A stretch of 64,000 nt of DNA from BPJU01 sp964425225 (GTDB lineage Bacteria; Planctomycetota; Planctomycetia; Pirellulales; Pirellulaceae), in NCBI GenBank assembly GCA_964425225.1, contig CAYRMD010000004.1:35741-99740 (forward strand), given 5' to 3'. The notes beneath the pieces are model-generated. The model ran no database searches and had not been told where the DNA came from. It saw only the letters and a program-made list of their open reading frames with translations. The position numbers were made by a program, and so were the translations under genes. Shown here in pieces: positions 1 to 10,014 of the stretch. Every line of letters starts with the position of its first letter. Position 1 is the stretch's first letter.

Positions 1-938
1 ACGAATTGGCAACCGTTCGGATGCTTGCTGGCAAATACCCATGCGTACTGGCGGCGCAAAGCATCGCCTCGGTACGCAGAGTTAAAATGCCAATCACGTT
101 GCCAAATCGGCCAGTTGGGATTGGTCGGCGGAGCCAGCGGGCCTTGACCGGTTACCACACCGGCGACAACACGGCCATGGCAGCAGGTATGTGTTCCCGT
201 AGCGCCCCAAGGGCCATATAGCGTGCTCGTCTTGAAGGGTCCACCTACGGATTCCCCCACGGCGATTACGTTGCTCGTTCCGTCGAGAATCTCCGAAAAC
301 GAAGCAGCACCGCTATTGCCGAACACGCCGGTGCGGATATCGTTCCGATAGCGGATTTGCCACCAGGCGCTGTAGTCGGTGTCCACGCCCGTGCAGAAGA
401 GATAGCTCGTGCGTCGAGCGTTCACCATGGTGTAAAAGTCACGGGAGTTTCCTGGATTGCGATTGAAAATCTCTCCACGTCCCGGATGCGATGGGCATTC
501 GAGCACGGTCATCCGGGCGTTGTATAGTCCGTTGTTGATCTGGTCGTTACCAACAACCGGGATTCCGTACGGCGAAGACATGCTGGAACAAACATTGTAG
601 TTGTACTTGTCCGACAAGGTCTGCAGTTCCATGAACGGCCACAGGAGAGCCCAACCGGTGGTGTTCTTGATGCCGCCGCTTTGGGCCAAGTGCCACGCTG
701 CATTGTTATACCGGCCCGACGCAATCAACGCCGGCGGAAAAACCTTGTGCACGTCGTGGTAGTTGTGCAGCGCCAAACCAATTTGTTTCAGGTTGTTCCC
801 GCACGACATACGACGAGCCGCCTCACGTGCCGCTTGCACAGCAGGTAGTAGCAACGCCACCAAAATGCCAATAATCGCGATCACCACCAACAACTCGACA
901 AGGGTAAAACCCCTCTTCCGACGCGCAATGCGTACCAT
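1..938 (-). CDS. DUF1559 pseudopilin-like protein (3' end beyond window)
   Basis: The N-terminus carries a type IV pilin/type II secretion prepilin signal (basic residues, then GFTLVELLVVIAII, then a hydrophobic stretch ending in LLPAVQAAREAARR). This is followed by CGNNLKQIGLALHNYHD, the hallmark of the DUF1559 family that is massively expanded in planctomycetes. About 312 residues are visible, running up to ASKHPNG, where the family normally has its H-x-GG-x-N-x-x-F-x-DGSV end; the C-terminus lies outside the window. The ATG at 938 follows a good GGAGG ribosome site. The role is unknown; the prepilin signal implies export through a pilus/secretin-type machine and a cell-envelope location. 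It is not in an operon with anything visible here. Confidence 0.92.
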   Translation of the reverse strand, partial: MVRIARRKRGFTLVELLVVIAIIGILVALLLPAVQAAREAARRMSCGNNLKQIGLALHNYHDVHKVFPPALIASGRYNNAAWHLAQSGGIKNTTGWALLWPFMELQTLSDKYNYNVCSSMSSPYGIPVVGNDQINNGLYNARMTVLECPSHPGRGEIFNRNPGNSRDFYTMVNARRTSYLFCTGVDTDYSAWWQIRYRNDIRTGVFGNSGAASFSEILDGTSNVIAVGESVGGPFKTSTLYGPWGATGTHTCCHGRVVAGVVTGQGPLAPPTNPNWPIWQRDWHFNSAYRGDALRRQYAWVFASKHPNGCQF

Positions 939-1806
939 AAGAACCTCCCTAATTAATAGAGGACACCTCTTTAGTAGGTGGACATGTAACCCACCGCGAC
1001 TTGAAAACTGCTATTACCGAGTATCGACAATGTGCGTAACAGAAACGAAAACCTAAGAATCACGGCTAAACAAACGCTTAATACCGACGCTAAATCTCCC
1101 AATACGAATCGTCCCGCCAGCAACAATTAGTTTTGGCCCGGCCTCCTGGTACAATCAATTCCGCGAGTTAACCACAAAATCACGCTCTTGAAGGTTGTAA
1201 CACCTAAAAAAGTCTTTGGTTCCGCCTTTAACACAAAAAGGCACGCCACTAGACCAGCCCGCATAGCCTAAAGTCTAGCGCGTACCCCCTGTGACTTTGG
1301 CTATGATACCAAAGTTCACCGGTCCGTCAACTATTTTGTCTACGTCCTTTAATAGCAGCACGCATGTGCCTGCCCTTTCGGAACCAGTCGATCGTGTCAT
1401 ATAATGTAATATTGTATAGATGCCCGGCGTTGCGCTCGTACACGCACCGCGTCCTTCCCCTGACCAAAGCGCGCGAAGTGTCGCCTCAGTATTGAATGGG
1501 GAGCTGGCACACGCTCCACCTGCATTTTCCGCGGCGCCTTTACGTAAGAGAGCCTCAACCAAGATTTGCGGCTGAAATCCTCCGCACGCCCCAGAGCGTT
1601 ATCGAGTAATGCAACTACGGCAATCGCTGCTGTGCCTCCCGGCTGGTTTAAGCCGTGTCGTCGCGATAGGCTCTTTAAGTGACGTGAATGGGGTTTTGGA
1701 AGGTCCTACCTAGCTTTGCATTAGAGCTGGGTTGCCTACTCCTAATAGCGTCGGCTCAATTGTCGGGGCCAATGCAGGGCAAAGTCGATCTGGGGAGGGC
1801 AAAGTC
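939..1806. other. Long intergenic region between divergent genes
   Basis: About 870 bases separate the DUF1559 gene (minus) from the beta-helix gene (plus). The region must hold both promoters. A 95-codon minus-strand reading frame at 1275-1562 (TTG start) has protein-like composition near its end but no ribosome site, no recognisable domain and no supporting context, so I do not call it a gene. No RNA gene was recognised. Confidence 0.5.
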
Positions 1807-3270
1807 ATGGGACGTTCGTTGGCCAGGTGTGCGGTTATTACTGGGCTTTTTGTGGGAGGCATCTGGGGTGGTTGGTGGACCGTCTCAGCGCGTCCCGTGG
1901 GCACATCATCGGAGCCTTCCGGCAATCCAACTAAGGGGATTGAGGGCCTTGTCGGTGACGGCGAGCATGACGACACAGACGCTTTGCAGCGCGCGATCGA
2001 CGCCGGCCGGCGCCCGCTCGTCTTACCGCAAGGACGCTATCGTATAACGAGGTCCTTGCGTGTGGATCTGGATCAAGTTGGGTATTTCGCGCTGGACGGC
2101 CAATCAGTGGCTACGCTGGTGATGGACGGTGCTGGTCCAGCGGTCCACCTGGTGGGCACTCATTATCGAACGGCGGATCCGGAGAATTTTGAAGAGCGAG
2201 TTTGGCAACGGCAACGTATGCCGGTCATCGAGCGCTTGGCGATCGAAGGTCGCCACCCGGAAGCCGACGGCGTTTGCGCTGAAGGAACGATGCAGCTTCG
2301 ACTGGCGGGTTTACATCTGAGGATGCTTCGCCACGGGGTGCACTTGATTAAGAACAACCGCAACGTGATCATCAGCGACTGCCACATTTATCAAAATCGC
2401 GGCGTCGGCATTTATTACGACCAGGTGAATTTGCACCAGTCGAATATTATCGGTTGCCACATCAGCTACAATCGTCAAGGAGGGATCGTCGCGCGGGGCG
2501 GCAATGTGAGGAATATTCACATTTCCGGCTGTGACCTAGAAAGCAATATGGCGCCGGAAGAACCACCCACAGCCAACATCCTGATCGACTGTCGCAACAG
2601 TCAATATGGTACAGCCGAAGTCGCAATAACCGGCTGCACGATTCAACACAACAATCCATCACGGGACTCGGCTAACATTCGCATTCTGGGGAGAAGTTTG
2701 GACACGCCCCGCGTCAGTCCGGTGCGGGAAGGAAATATCACGATTACCGGCAACGTCTTGAGCGACGTACAGACCAACATTCATTTATCGGAGTGTCGGG
2801 GAGTGGTCATAACCGGAAACACCATGTGGCAGGGTTACCAGCACAACTTGCTGGTTGAGAATTCTCAAGCGATCGTAGTGGCGGGCAACAATTTGGATCG
2901 CAACCCGCGCTATGATTATGGCAACACACAAGATGCCAATAATGCCGTGGTGTTTCGTGACTGCCAAGATTGTACCATCAGCCAACTGCATGTCAGCTCG
3001 GTTTGGCGGTCTCCTGCGGGCGTATGGTTATTGCGCTGTCGGCGCATGAACGTGATAGGTTGTACAGTCTTGGATTGCGACCAGGCCGCCATGCTGATGG
3101 AGGAGGTCATAGATAGTCGGATTTCGGACTGCTTGACGGCTGACAACCGTCCCGATAGCAGTTCGGCGTCGGTCGTGATTCGGCGTTGCCGCAATTTGGA
3201 GGTCGCCGACAACTTTTGGCACAAACCTCCCCAAGTCGATGGAGCATCCGGGGTGCGTCTGGCGCCGTAA
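1807..3270 (+). CDS. Secreted right-handed parallel beta-helix repeat protein
   Basis: The protein has 487 residues. An N-terminal hydrophobic segment (about residues 6-27) looks like a signal peptide or anchor. Then comes GDGEHDDTDALQRAIDAG, the N-cap typical of pectate-lyase/pectinase-type beta-helices (GDG..DDT.A.Q.A), followed by about 12 degenerate coils rich in Asn, Ile and Gly such as NVIISDCHIYQNRGVGI and NIIGCHISYNRQGGI. Such proteins bind or cleave polysaccharides outside the cytoplasm; no catalytic site could be assigned. The ATG at 1807 was preferred over an in-frame upstream ATG at 1732 because GGGAGG lies just upstream and the signal sequence then starts the protein. The downstream adaptor gene begins close to, or overlapping, its end. 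Confidence 0.85.
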   Translation: MGRSLARCAVITGLFVGGIWGGWWTVSARPVGTSSEPSGNPTKGIEGLVGDGEHDDTDALQRAIDAGRRPLVLPQGRYRITRSLRVDLDQVGYFALDGQSVATLVMDGAGPAVHLVGTHYRTADPENFEERVWQRQRMPVIERLAIEGRHPEADGVCAEGTMQLRLAGLHLRMLRHGVHLIKNNRNVIISDCHIYQNRGVGIYYDQVNLHQSNIIGCHISYNRQGGIVARGGNVRNIHISGCDLESNMAPEEPPTANILIDCRNSQYGTAEVAITGCTIQHNNPSRDSANIRILGRSLDTPRVSPVREGNITITGNVLSDVQTNIHLSECRGVVITGNTMWQGYQHNLLVENSQAIVVAGNNLDRNPRYDYGNTQDANNAVVFRDCQDCTISQLHVSSVWRSPAGVWLLRCRRMNVIGCTVLDCDQAAMLMEEVIDSRISDCLTADNRPDSSSASVVIRRCRNLEVADNFWHKPPQVDGASGVRLAP

Positions 3271-3337
3271 GCGTGTGTTGCAATGGATTCTCGGGGTTTT
3301 GCGCACGCTGCGCGTTAGCCGACGATGGTGCGTATCG

Positions 3338-4465
3338 ATGGTTCAGCGTGTCATCCTATTAATGGCTGTAGCGGCTGTATTGCTCGCCTTGCTCATTGTG
3401 GCTCAGCGCAGCGAACCCCCAGGACATGTCTCCGGATTCATCGAAGTGCATGAAATCCGGCTCGGTTCGCGCATCGGGGGGCGTGTGGCCCAAGTCCATG
3501 TCGAGGAGGGGCAGCACGTCAGCCGGGGCACCGTGTTAGTAGAATTGGAACCCTTTGACCTGGAGCAGCGCCTGCAAGAGGCGGAAGCCCTTGTGGCCCA
3601 GAAACAAGCCGAATACGATCGGTTGCGTTCAGGATATCGAGCCGAGGAAATCGCCCAGGCTCGCGCCCGCCGCGAACAACTGCTTGCCGAGTTGGAAAAG
3701 CTCCGCGCCGGACCTCGTCCCCAGGAAATCGCCGCAGCCGAAGCCGAATGGAAGCTAGCTATGGCTGAATTGGAGCTGGCCGAAGAGAAACTCAAACGCA
3801 CGCAGGCCCTCCTAGCCCAGAACTCTGCGACTCAGGAGGCGCTCGATGAAGCGATCGCTCAATGGCAGGTCGCTCAGGCCCGCGTCCGTGCTCGCAACGA
3901 ACAGTTGGATCTATTGCGAGAAGGTACGCGACGAGAGGATTTGCGTCGAGCGGAGGCGCAGTTGGAGGAGGCCGAACAGGCATGGAAACTGCTCGAGCAC
4001 GGCTATCGCAAAGAAGAAATCGATCAGGCGGCTGCCGCACTGCGCGCTGCGGAAGCAGCACGCGACGCGATGCGGCGCCAATTGGCCGAATTGAAAGTCG
4101 TGGCTCCGATCGATGGCACGGTCGAGGCAATTCGGCTACGGCCGGGCGACCTCGTTCCGGCCAATGCCACCACCCTAACGCTTCTTGACATGTCGCAAAT
4201 GTGGGTGCGCGCCTATCTGCCCGAAAACCAGCTTACGCTCCAACCGGGACAACAGGTGTGGATCAGTGTTGATAGTTATCCCGGTGAGCGATTTCGAGGA
4301 CGGATCGCGTTCGTGGCTCGACAAGCCGAGTTCACACCCGGAAACGTGCAAACCCCTGAAGAGCGCTCTCAGCAGGTTTTTCGCATCAAAGTGCTAATTG
4401 AAGAGGGACTGGATAAACTGCGACCGGGAATGGCGGCCGATGTCTGGTTACCCCAACCCAAGTAG
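3338..4465 (+). CDS. HlyD/YbhG-type membrane fusion (efflux adaptor) protein
   Basis: Periplasmic adaptor of an ABC exporter. One N-terminal membrane helix (VILLMAVAAVLLALLIVA) is followed by a biotinyl-lipoyl half motif (GSRIGGRVAQVHVEEGQHV), a long alternating Ala/Glu/Arg coiled coil of about 180 residues, and the second lipoyl half (VVAPIDGTVEAIRLRPGDLV) and beta-barrel domain. The coiled coil contains three copies of a G-[YT]-R-x-E-[ED]-[IL] pattern, as in YbhG. The ATG at 3338 places the membrane helix at the N-terminus; an in-frame ATG at 3239 would add 33 residues and overlap the beta-helix gene by 32 bases. Neither has a strong ribosome site. The fused ABC protein follows after about 440 bases and is the likely partner. 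Confidence 0.88.
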   Translation: MVQRVILLMAVAAVLLALLIVAQRSEPPGHVSGFIEVHEIRLGSRIGGRVAQVHVEEGQHVSRGTVLVELEPFDLEQRLQEAEALVAQKQAEYDRLRSGYRAEEIAQARARREQLLAELEKLRAGPRPQEIAAAEAEWKLAMAELELAEEKLKRTQALLAQNSATQEALDEAIAQWQVAQARVRARNEQLDLLREGTRREDLRRAEAQLEEAEQAWKLLEHGYRKEEIDQAAAALRAAEAARDAMRRQLAELKVVAPIDGTVEAIRLRPGDLVPANATTLTLLDMSQMWVRAYLPENQLTLQPGQQVWISVDSYPGERFRGRIAFVARQAEFTPGNVQTPEERSQQVFRIKVLIEEGLDKLRPGMAADVWLPQPK

Positions 4466-4903
4466 TTCGACTTTCCAGGGCACTAGCATCGAGACCGATT
4501 CAACGCTAGGGCGTAAAGGCATGAGGAAAACAGAAATAAACCGCACGGCGCGTGGTACCTTGGCAATACCGACCTGCGCTTTCGTAAACCGGGTGGCTCT
4601 GGTTGGGTGTCTTCAAATGGGGGCCGCCGGCAAACGTGGCTGATCCAATTCTTTGCAAGCGGCGGCCGGAAGTTGACCTGCTTGTGACACGAGCGAACCC
4701 CCGTTACCCGGTGCGATTTCCAAGGCTTCACGGGCAACCCGAAAGCAAATACTTGGTTACTTAGCTCGGATTAGCTCAAGCCGTCCGCAAGACCCTTCAA
4801 AGCGCCGGTGTGCTATATACGATCGGCTCTGCGCGGGGTGATGCAGTGCATACAATGACAAAGTTCTAGCGTGGTTCTTGCGGCGAACCGAGGAGCATGC
4901 CGC
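4466..4903. other. Gap between adaptor and ABC genes
   Basis: About 440 bases without a supported gene. Reading both strands shows only short unsupported frames, and no clear terminator or promoter was recognised. The gap is unusually long for two genes expected to form one exporter operon. Confidence 0.4.
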
Positions 4904-7306
4904 GTGGAGTCGATTCCTGAAATCGTAATCGAAATGCAGGACGTGACGCGAAAGTTCGGTCCCGTAGTCGCGGTGGACCGCGTGTCGTTTCGTGTCGAGC
5001 GGGGAGCCGTTTTTGGACTGATGGGACCCAACGGCAGTGGTAAATCGACCATCCTGCGTATTCTTTGCGGCGTACTGGTGCCAACCGGCGGCACGGCGCG
5101 TGTCTTGGGCTTCGATACGGCTCGCCAGGCTGAAGCGATTAAACAGCGGATCGGCTATATGTCGCAAAACTTCAGCCTGTATGCCGATCTAAGTGTACGC
5201 GAAAACTTACAGTTTTACGCGCGCATCTATGGGCTGAAAACCGATGAGATCCAGACGGCTATCGAGCGCGTCGTGACGCTTACGGGCTTAGAGCCCTACG
5301 AACAGCGCTTAGCCGGCCAATTGTCGGGCGGTTGGAAACAGCATCTTGCGCTTGCCTGCGCGTTGATCCACGAACCGGAATTATTGTTTTTAGATGAACC
5401 AACTGCAGGAATCGATCCGGTAGCGCGGCGGGAATTATGGGACCTATTGTTCGAGCTGTCGTCACGAGGTGTGACACTGGTCGTTACGACACATTTTATG
5501 GACGAAGCGGAACGATGCACCGATGTGGCCTATCTGTATTTGGGAAAGTTGTTGGTCATAGGTAAGCCCGATGAGCTAAAACGTTTGCCGGATGTGACGC
5601 CCCCCGGCACACGTCGCTGGGAGCTTCATGTACCGAACGCACCGCAAGCCTTGGCGCGGCTGCGGGCGATGTCCGGCGTGTTGGACGCGACGCTGTTTGG
5701 CCAAGCAATCCACCTGTTGGCAGGGGAGCAACTCGCGATACATGCGTTAGCTCCACAACTGGAGGTGCCTCCCGAAAAGCTTGTGGCGCGCCCCATCGAA
5801 CCATCGTTAGAAGACGTCTTCGTAGCACTCACTCGCCAACGCATTCCGTCTGGAGAGGAGGTAATTGGTGGTGGCGATGTTCAGTCCCCGGGGCAATCTA
5901 CTGAGGAGCAACCGCCGAGCGGCAATGTAATTCGATCGGCCGAGCTGCTGGCCGACCGACCCGCGGAAATCCAGCCTGTGGCGGATGGGGCGTTATCTGC
6001 CGAGTCTGTTGGGCCGGTTGCGCCTAAGCTCACGACAGCTAGTCAACAAGCGGCTGACAGGACCAGCTCAGGTGGGGGCCGGAGCGATACCTCGCCGGTC
6101 GGCCAGTCCGAGATGGCCTCCCGTGTGGGGCGTCGAGCTGCTTATCGCAAGACAGGGACCTGGCGAGGATTTCGTGCGGTACTGCTGAAAGAGTTCGCCC
6201 ACATCCAACGGGAACCGAGCACCTTGTTTTTTGTGTTTGTCGTACCGGTGTTGCAGACGTTCATTTTCGGTGTGGCCATTGACACTCAAGTCGAAAACAT
6301 CCCCATAGTCGTTTTCGATATGGACGGGCACACGCAGGCACGGGATTTGATTTGGGCCTTCCACAACACACGCACCTTTCAAGTCGTGGAGCGAGCACAC
6401 AGTGAGGAGCAGTTTCGGCGTGCCTTAACCAGCGGTAGGGCACGAGTGGGCTTGCGCATCCCACCGCGCTATACTGCCCAACTGTTACGCGGTGAACAGG
6501 CTCAGGTACAAGTACTAATCGATGGGAGCGATTCTCAACTGGCTACCACGGCGCTCAATGCAGCTGTACTGGTGGGCGGGCACGTGTCCGTACAATTGGC
6601 GCGTCGATTCGGCGAAGCACTACCCACTGTACCAGCTCGGGATCCAACCGGCCGCATTGCCGTTCCGGTCGACGTGCGTCCGCGCCTCCTTTATAACCCC
6701 GACTTGGTAAGTGCTCGGTTCTTCGTACCCGGCCTGGTAGGAATTATCCTCCAGTTGGTCACTCTGTTTTTGACATCGTTTGCCGTAGTTCGCGAAAGGG
6801 AACGGGGCACGCTTGAACAGATTTTTGTTACTCCCGTGGGACGTTCCGGGCTGTTAATGGGCAAGTTGGTACCTTATGCCCTTATCGGGTTTGTCGAGAC
6901 GCTCATCGTTCTAACGGTCATGGTGTATGTCTTTGGAGTTCCCATACGCGGCCGCTTAGAGTTGTTGCTATCCCTGGCTGCACTTTTTTTAATGTGTGGG
7001 TTGGGCTTGGGACTGCTCGTATCGACGATAGCCACTACCCAGTTGCAAGCCGTGCAGTTGGCATTTGTCGTCATGCTTCCTTCGGTGCTGTTATCGGGAT
7101 TTGTATTCCCACGCAACCAAATGCCGGCCCCCATTTATCTGGTGACGTTTTTAATACCGGTTACCTACTTCATGGAGATTCTCCGAGGAATTGTGCTGCG
7201 AGGGGCCGATTTCGAGGACCTGTGGCCCCACGTCTTAGGGCTGCTTATCTGTGGTACCATGATTTTCGGTTTAAGCCTCCTGCGGTTCCGCAAACAACTT
7301 GCCTAA
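4904..7306 (+). CDS. Fused ABC exporter: ATPase plus ABC-2 permease in one chain
   Basis: An 800-residue protein. Residues 1-310 are an ABC ATPase of the YbhF/CcmA type: Walker A GPNGSGKST (41-49), Q-loop MSQN, signature LSGGW (140-144), Walker B LLFLDEPTAG (about 160-169), and the switch histidine in TTHFMDEA. About 120 Ser/Gly/Gln-rich residues form a linker. The remainder is an ABC-2 permease: one membrane helix (FFVFVVPVLQTFIFG), a long extracytoplasmic loop, then five more helices, with the RERERGTLEQ motif typical of YbhS/YhgE-type permeases. A GTG start at 4904 is preceded by AGGAG at ideal spacing; an upstream GTG (4871) is less likely. With the adaptor upstream this resembles YbhGFSR, but ATPase and one permease are fused and no second permease is adjacent, so it probably works as a homodimer. 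Confidence 0.9.
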   Translation: MESIPEIVIEMQDVTRKFGPVVAVDRVSFRVERGAVFGLMGPNGSGKSTILRILCGVLVPTGGTARVLGFDTARQAEAIKQRIGYMSQNFSLYADLSVRENLQFYARIYGLKTDEIQTAIERVVTLTGLEPYEQRLAGQLSGGWKQHLALACALIHEPELLFLDEPTAGIDPVARRELWDLLFELSSRGVTLVVTTHFMDEAERCTDVAYLYLGKLLVIGKPDELKRLPDVTPPGTRRWELHVPNAPQALARLRAMSGVLDATLFGQAIHLLAGEQLAIHALAPQLEVPPEKLVARPIEPSLEDVFVALTRQRIPSGEEVIGGGDVQSPGQSTEEQPPSGNVIRSAELLADRPAEIQPVADGALSAESVGPVAPKLTTASQQAADRTSSGGGRSDTSPVGQSEMASRVGRRAAYRKTGTWRGFRAVLLKEFAHIQREPSTLFFVFVVPVLQTFIFGVAIDTQVENIPIVVFDMDGHTQARDLIWAFHNTRTFQVVERAHSEEQFRRALTSGRARVGLRIPPRYTAQLLRGEQAQVQVLIDGSDSQLATTALNAAVLVGGHVSVQLARRFGEALPTVPARDPTGRIAVPVDVRPRLLYNPDLVSARFFVPGLVGIILQLVTLFLTSFAVVRERERGTLEQIFVTPVGRSGLLMGKLVPYALIGFVETLIVLTVMVYVFGVPIRGRLELLLSLAALFLMCGLGLGLLVSTIATTQLQAVQLAFVVMLPSVLLSGFVFPRNQMPAPIYLVTFLIPVTYFMEILRGIVLRGADFEDLWPHVLGLLICGTMIFGLSLLRFRKQLA

Positions 7307-7715
7307 ACTCGACTATTGCTATGTACGGACGCGTTCAGGATCGCAAATGAGTCGATACCGAGGCACTAGGAGGCACAGGCGCGAAGAAAACAGGAAAAGC
7401 TGCGTAGCGCCCAGCACGGTAACGGTCGGTGTAGTCTCGGCGATGGGACAGAAGCACGCAAATGAAAGGGTGGGCAGATTGTCCATCATTTTTGTCCATG
7501 CGTTAACGATGCCTCTTTGCGTAGCTAGGCGGCCGTTTGGTTAAATATGCCCAGCGTCGACCAGATGCCGCGTGATGAATCGATTTGACGGAGGTTGGAA
7601 GTTTCGCGCGTCCGGTTTACGCGTTGCAACCAGATGGGCTGGTTGCTCGATGACGTCGTACGATCCGCTTTGTTCTTCGGATTGGCCGTAAGTTGTTTGA
7701 TAGGATGATCCGTCG
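7307..7715. other. Intergenic region, nothing recognised
   Basis: About 400 bases without a supported gene. No convincing terminator hairpin, RNA gene or repeat was found; it presumably holds the promoter of the alpha/beta hydrolase gene. Confidence 0.4.
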
Positions 7716-8642
7716 ATGCAAAATATCGCGCTACTGTTTTTTATCTTGCTAGCGCTATGGTTTGCGGGCGATTGGCTTTACAGCCGGTGGGTGCGGTGGC
7801 GGTGGCAGAAGTGGGAAAAACGATGGACCTTCGATGATCGAGGGGTCCGCACCGATTGCGGCTCGTATACCGTGGGAACGGGGCACGAGGAGCGTGCGAT
7901 TGTGTGTGTTCACGGATTTAACGATTCGCCTCACGTCTTTCAATTGCTTGCCCAACGTTGGGCTCAAGAAGGCTACTACGTGCGCGCCATGCGATTGCCG
8001 GGATTTGCCGAACGTTTCCAACAGGCGCGCATGATCGGCATTTCCGAATGGCTGCGGGCGGTTATCGAAGAGCTCATGACACTGCGTGCCGAGCACCAGC
8101 ATGTCTATCTGGTGGGTCACTCGCTGGGGGGGACTTTGGCAGCGGCCGTTTTGATTGAGCATCGAGTCCTTGCCGATGCGTGCGTACTCCTGGCTCCGGC
8201 CCTGGCTGTTTCTCGAGCGAGGAGCCCGCTTTTAAGCGCGCAAAGCTGGCACCGGTTAGCGGATCATCTGCTGGTGTTTACCGAAGCGGTGTACTCGTTT
8301 TTTCCTTTAGACGTCATGCAGCCTGCTGTTGCGTCGCTGCCCTGTACCACACGTTTCAGTTGGCGCCAGATGCACGGCCAAATGTTCCAGCTTTTTGCGC
8401 AAGTCCGCCGGCAGGCCTCTCAATTCGCCGTGCCGTGTTTCCTCGCCCTAGCCGCCCACGACCATATCGTGGCCAATGATGTGGCGGAACATTTCGTTCG
8501 CCAATCGGCGTGCCCGATCAAAGAAGTACGGCTGTACGAGCGGTCGGCGCACGTGTTGCCCATCGATCAAGAGTGGCACCAACTGGCCGAAGATGTGTTA
8601 AGATTCCTCGAGCGCTGCCGGTCACCCGGCCCGAAGCTGTGA
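7716..8642 (+). CDS. Alpha/beta hydrolase, membrane-anchored
   Basis: A 308-residue serine hydrolase of the carboxylesterase/monoglyceride lipase type. An N-terminal hydrophobic segment (NIALLFFILLALWFAGDWL) suggests a membrane anchor. Core motifs: VCVHGFNDSPHVF (oxyanion strand), nucleophile elbow GHSLGG (Ser in the middle), a downstream Asp in ALAAHDHIV, and the catalytic His in ERSAHVLPIDQEW. The substrate cannot be told from sequence. It is followed after about 60 bases by the DUF434 gene on the same strand and could be cotranscribed with it. Confidence 0.87.
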   Translation: MQNIALLFFILLALWFAGDWLYSRWVRWRWQKWEKRWTFDDRGVRTDCGSYTVGTGHEERAIVCVHGFNDSPHVFQLLAQRWAQEGYYVRAMRLPGFAERFQQARMIGISEWLRAVIEELMTLRAEHQHVYLVGHSLGGTLAAAVLIEHRVLADACVLLAPALAVSRARSPLLSAQSWHRLADHLLVFTEAVYSFFPLDVMQPAVASLPCTTRFSWRQMHGQMFQLFAQVRRQASQFAVPCFLALAAHDHIVANDVAEHFVRQSACPIKEVRLYERSAHVLPIDQEWHQLAEDVLRFLERCRSPGPKL

Positions 8643-8705
8643 ACCGGATGGTGGGGCCGACCGCGCACTGAGCTCGGCATTCCATTCGTCGGATTGGGGC
8701 ACACT

Positions 8706-9458
8706 ATGCCCGACACTCGCAAACACCGTGGAGCGCACCCCGGGGACGAGCGACGTTTCGCACCCGACTGGTGGCCAGTGCTGCGTCGGGCCGTGGCGGA
8801 TTTTAGTTGGTTGCTGTCGCGCGGCTATTCCGAAAACGCTTCACTGAAACTCGTGGGAGATCGCTATCGGCTCGACCAACGGCAACGTTTGGCGGTCCAC
8901 CGCTCGAGCTGCTCGGATCAGGCGCTTGCCCGAAGACGCGCCACAGAGCGAACAATCGAGCAAGTCCGAGGGTGCGATTTGGCACTGGACGGCTTCAACG
9001 TGCTGACGACAGTCGAAGCGGCTCTGGCTGGCGGGATATTGCTGTACGGCCGTGATGGTTCGCTACGCGATTTGGCCGGTATGCATGGCACTTATCGAAA
9101 AGTGATGGAAACCGTTCCCGCTCTTCGGGCCATCGGCACGTCCTTGCATAACACGCTGGCCGTGGGACGCGTGTGTTGGTATCTGGATCGTCCTGTTTCC
9201 AACTCGCTTCGCTTGGCGGCCTTGATTCGACACCTGGCAGCCGAACACCACTGGCCGTGGCAGGTGGAAGTGTTGGATGCCGTCGACGTTCGATTGCGGG
9301 AAACCTCCGACGTCGTGTGTACCTCCGATGCAGGGATTTTGGATTTCTGTAGACAGTGGTTTGCTGCCACTCGCGCCATCGTCTTAAACGAGCTGTCGCC
9401 AGCCACCATTGTGTATCTAGACAGCGATCGGTACGATGAGCCGGAAATGGGAAAATAA
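8706..9458 (+). CDS. DUF434 domain-containing protein
   Basis: A 250-residue protein. Its central and C-terminal parts match the DUF434 (plus DUF5616) architecture: RYRLDQRQRLAVHRSSC near residues 60-75, GCDLALDGFNVLTTVEAALAGG, DGSLRDLAGMHGTYR, and a C-terminal segment ending in VLDAVDVRLRETSDVVCTSDAGILDFC. The family is of unknown function and occurs in archaea and assorted bacteria; the conserved Asp residues hint at a nucleotide- or metal-binding fold. ATG 8706 was chosen; an in-frame TTG at 8694 adds four residues. Confidence 0.8.
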   Translation: MPDTRKHRGAHPGDERRFAPDWWPVLRRAVADFSWLLSRGYSENASLKLVGDRYRLDQRQRLAVHRSSCSDQALARRRATERTIEQVRGCDLALDGFNVLTTVEAALAGGILLYGRDGSLRDLAGMHGTYRKVMETVPALRAIGTSLHNTLAVGRVCWYLDRPVSNSLRLAALIRHLAAEHHWPWQVEVLDAVDVRLRETSDVVCTSDAGILDFCRQWFAATRAIVLNELSPATIVYLDSDRYDEPEMGK

Positions 9459-9682
9459 GAGTCTCCCCGTGATGCAATCCAGCAAGCCTTGCTGCACCAG
9501 AGCGAGGCATTCCTACAAAACGGACAGGAAACGGAAAAAGAGTTTGCATTGGCGTACTACGAGAAATTAACCGATACAACGCTTTGTGGCTGGCAACAGA
9601 GGTAGGTTTCGGCGCCGAGCCATGCCACTGGTCGATACGGCGGTGGTTCAACAAGGTGTGGGCTCCTCGGGAAATCGAGAAC

Positions 9683-9952
9683 ATGAATACAACTAACGCT
9701 CATTGGGAATCTCGTACCACGTGTCCTGACTGTGGATCAGCGTTGACGCCCATTCGCATCATCGACGCAACAGAACGGGCCATGGGAGGTGGAGTGCGGC
9801 ATGTGGAACTGGCATATGCGTCGATGAGCGTCTCGCCGAGCGAACTTACCGGTACGTTTCCAGCAGCAGGTGTGGTACGTGCGAAGCTTTGCGGTCAGTG
9901 CGGGCGCATTTTTCTTTATGCCGCGGGAACTGCCGGCGGACTTTCCCGGTGA
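9683..9952 (+). CDS. Small zinc-ribbon protein
   Basis: An 89-residue protein with two CxxC knuckles (CPDCG near residue 14, CGQCG near residue 73) separated by a Gly-rich middle, the layout of a single zinc ribbon. No further domain is visible and the function is unknown. The ATG at 9683 gives a compact protein; the reading frame stays open further upstream (ATG at 9584) but that extension has no protein-like signature. It follows the DUF434 gene by about 220 bases. Confidence 0.6.
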   Translation: MNTTNAHWESRTTCPDCGSALTPIRIIDATERAMGGGVRHVELAYASMSVSPSELTGTFPAAGVVRAKLCGQCGRIFLYAAGTAGGLSR

Positions 9953-10014
9953 GAAGCTCAATTGCAGACGGAGCGGGGACGCTCGTGCACGAGCGTTCGC
10001 TGCCTTCCGGTGTA

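Noticed and set aside
1275..1562. Minus-strand 95-codon frame as a gene
   Set aside because: TTG start without a ribosome site, no domain and no supporting neighbours; kept only as a note in the intergenic entry.
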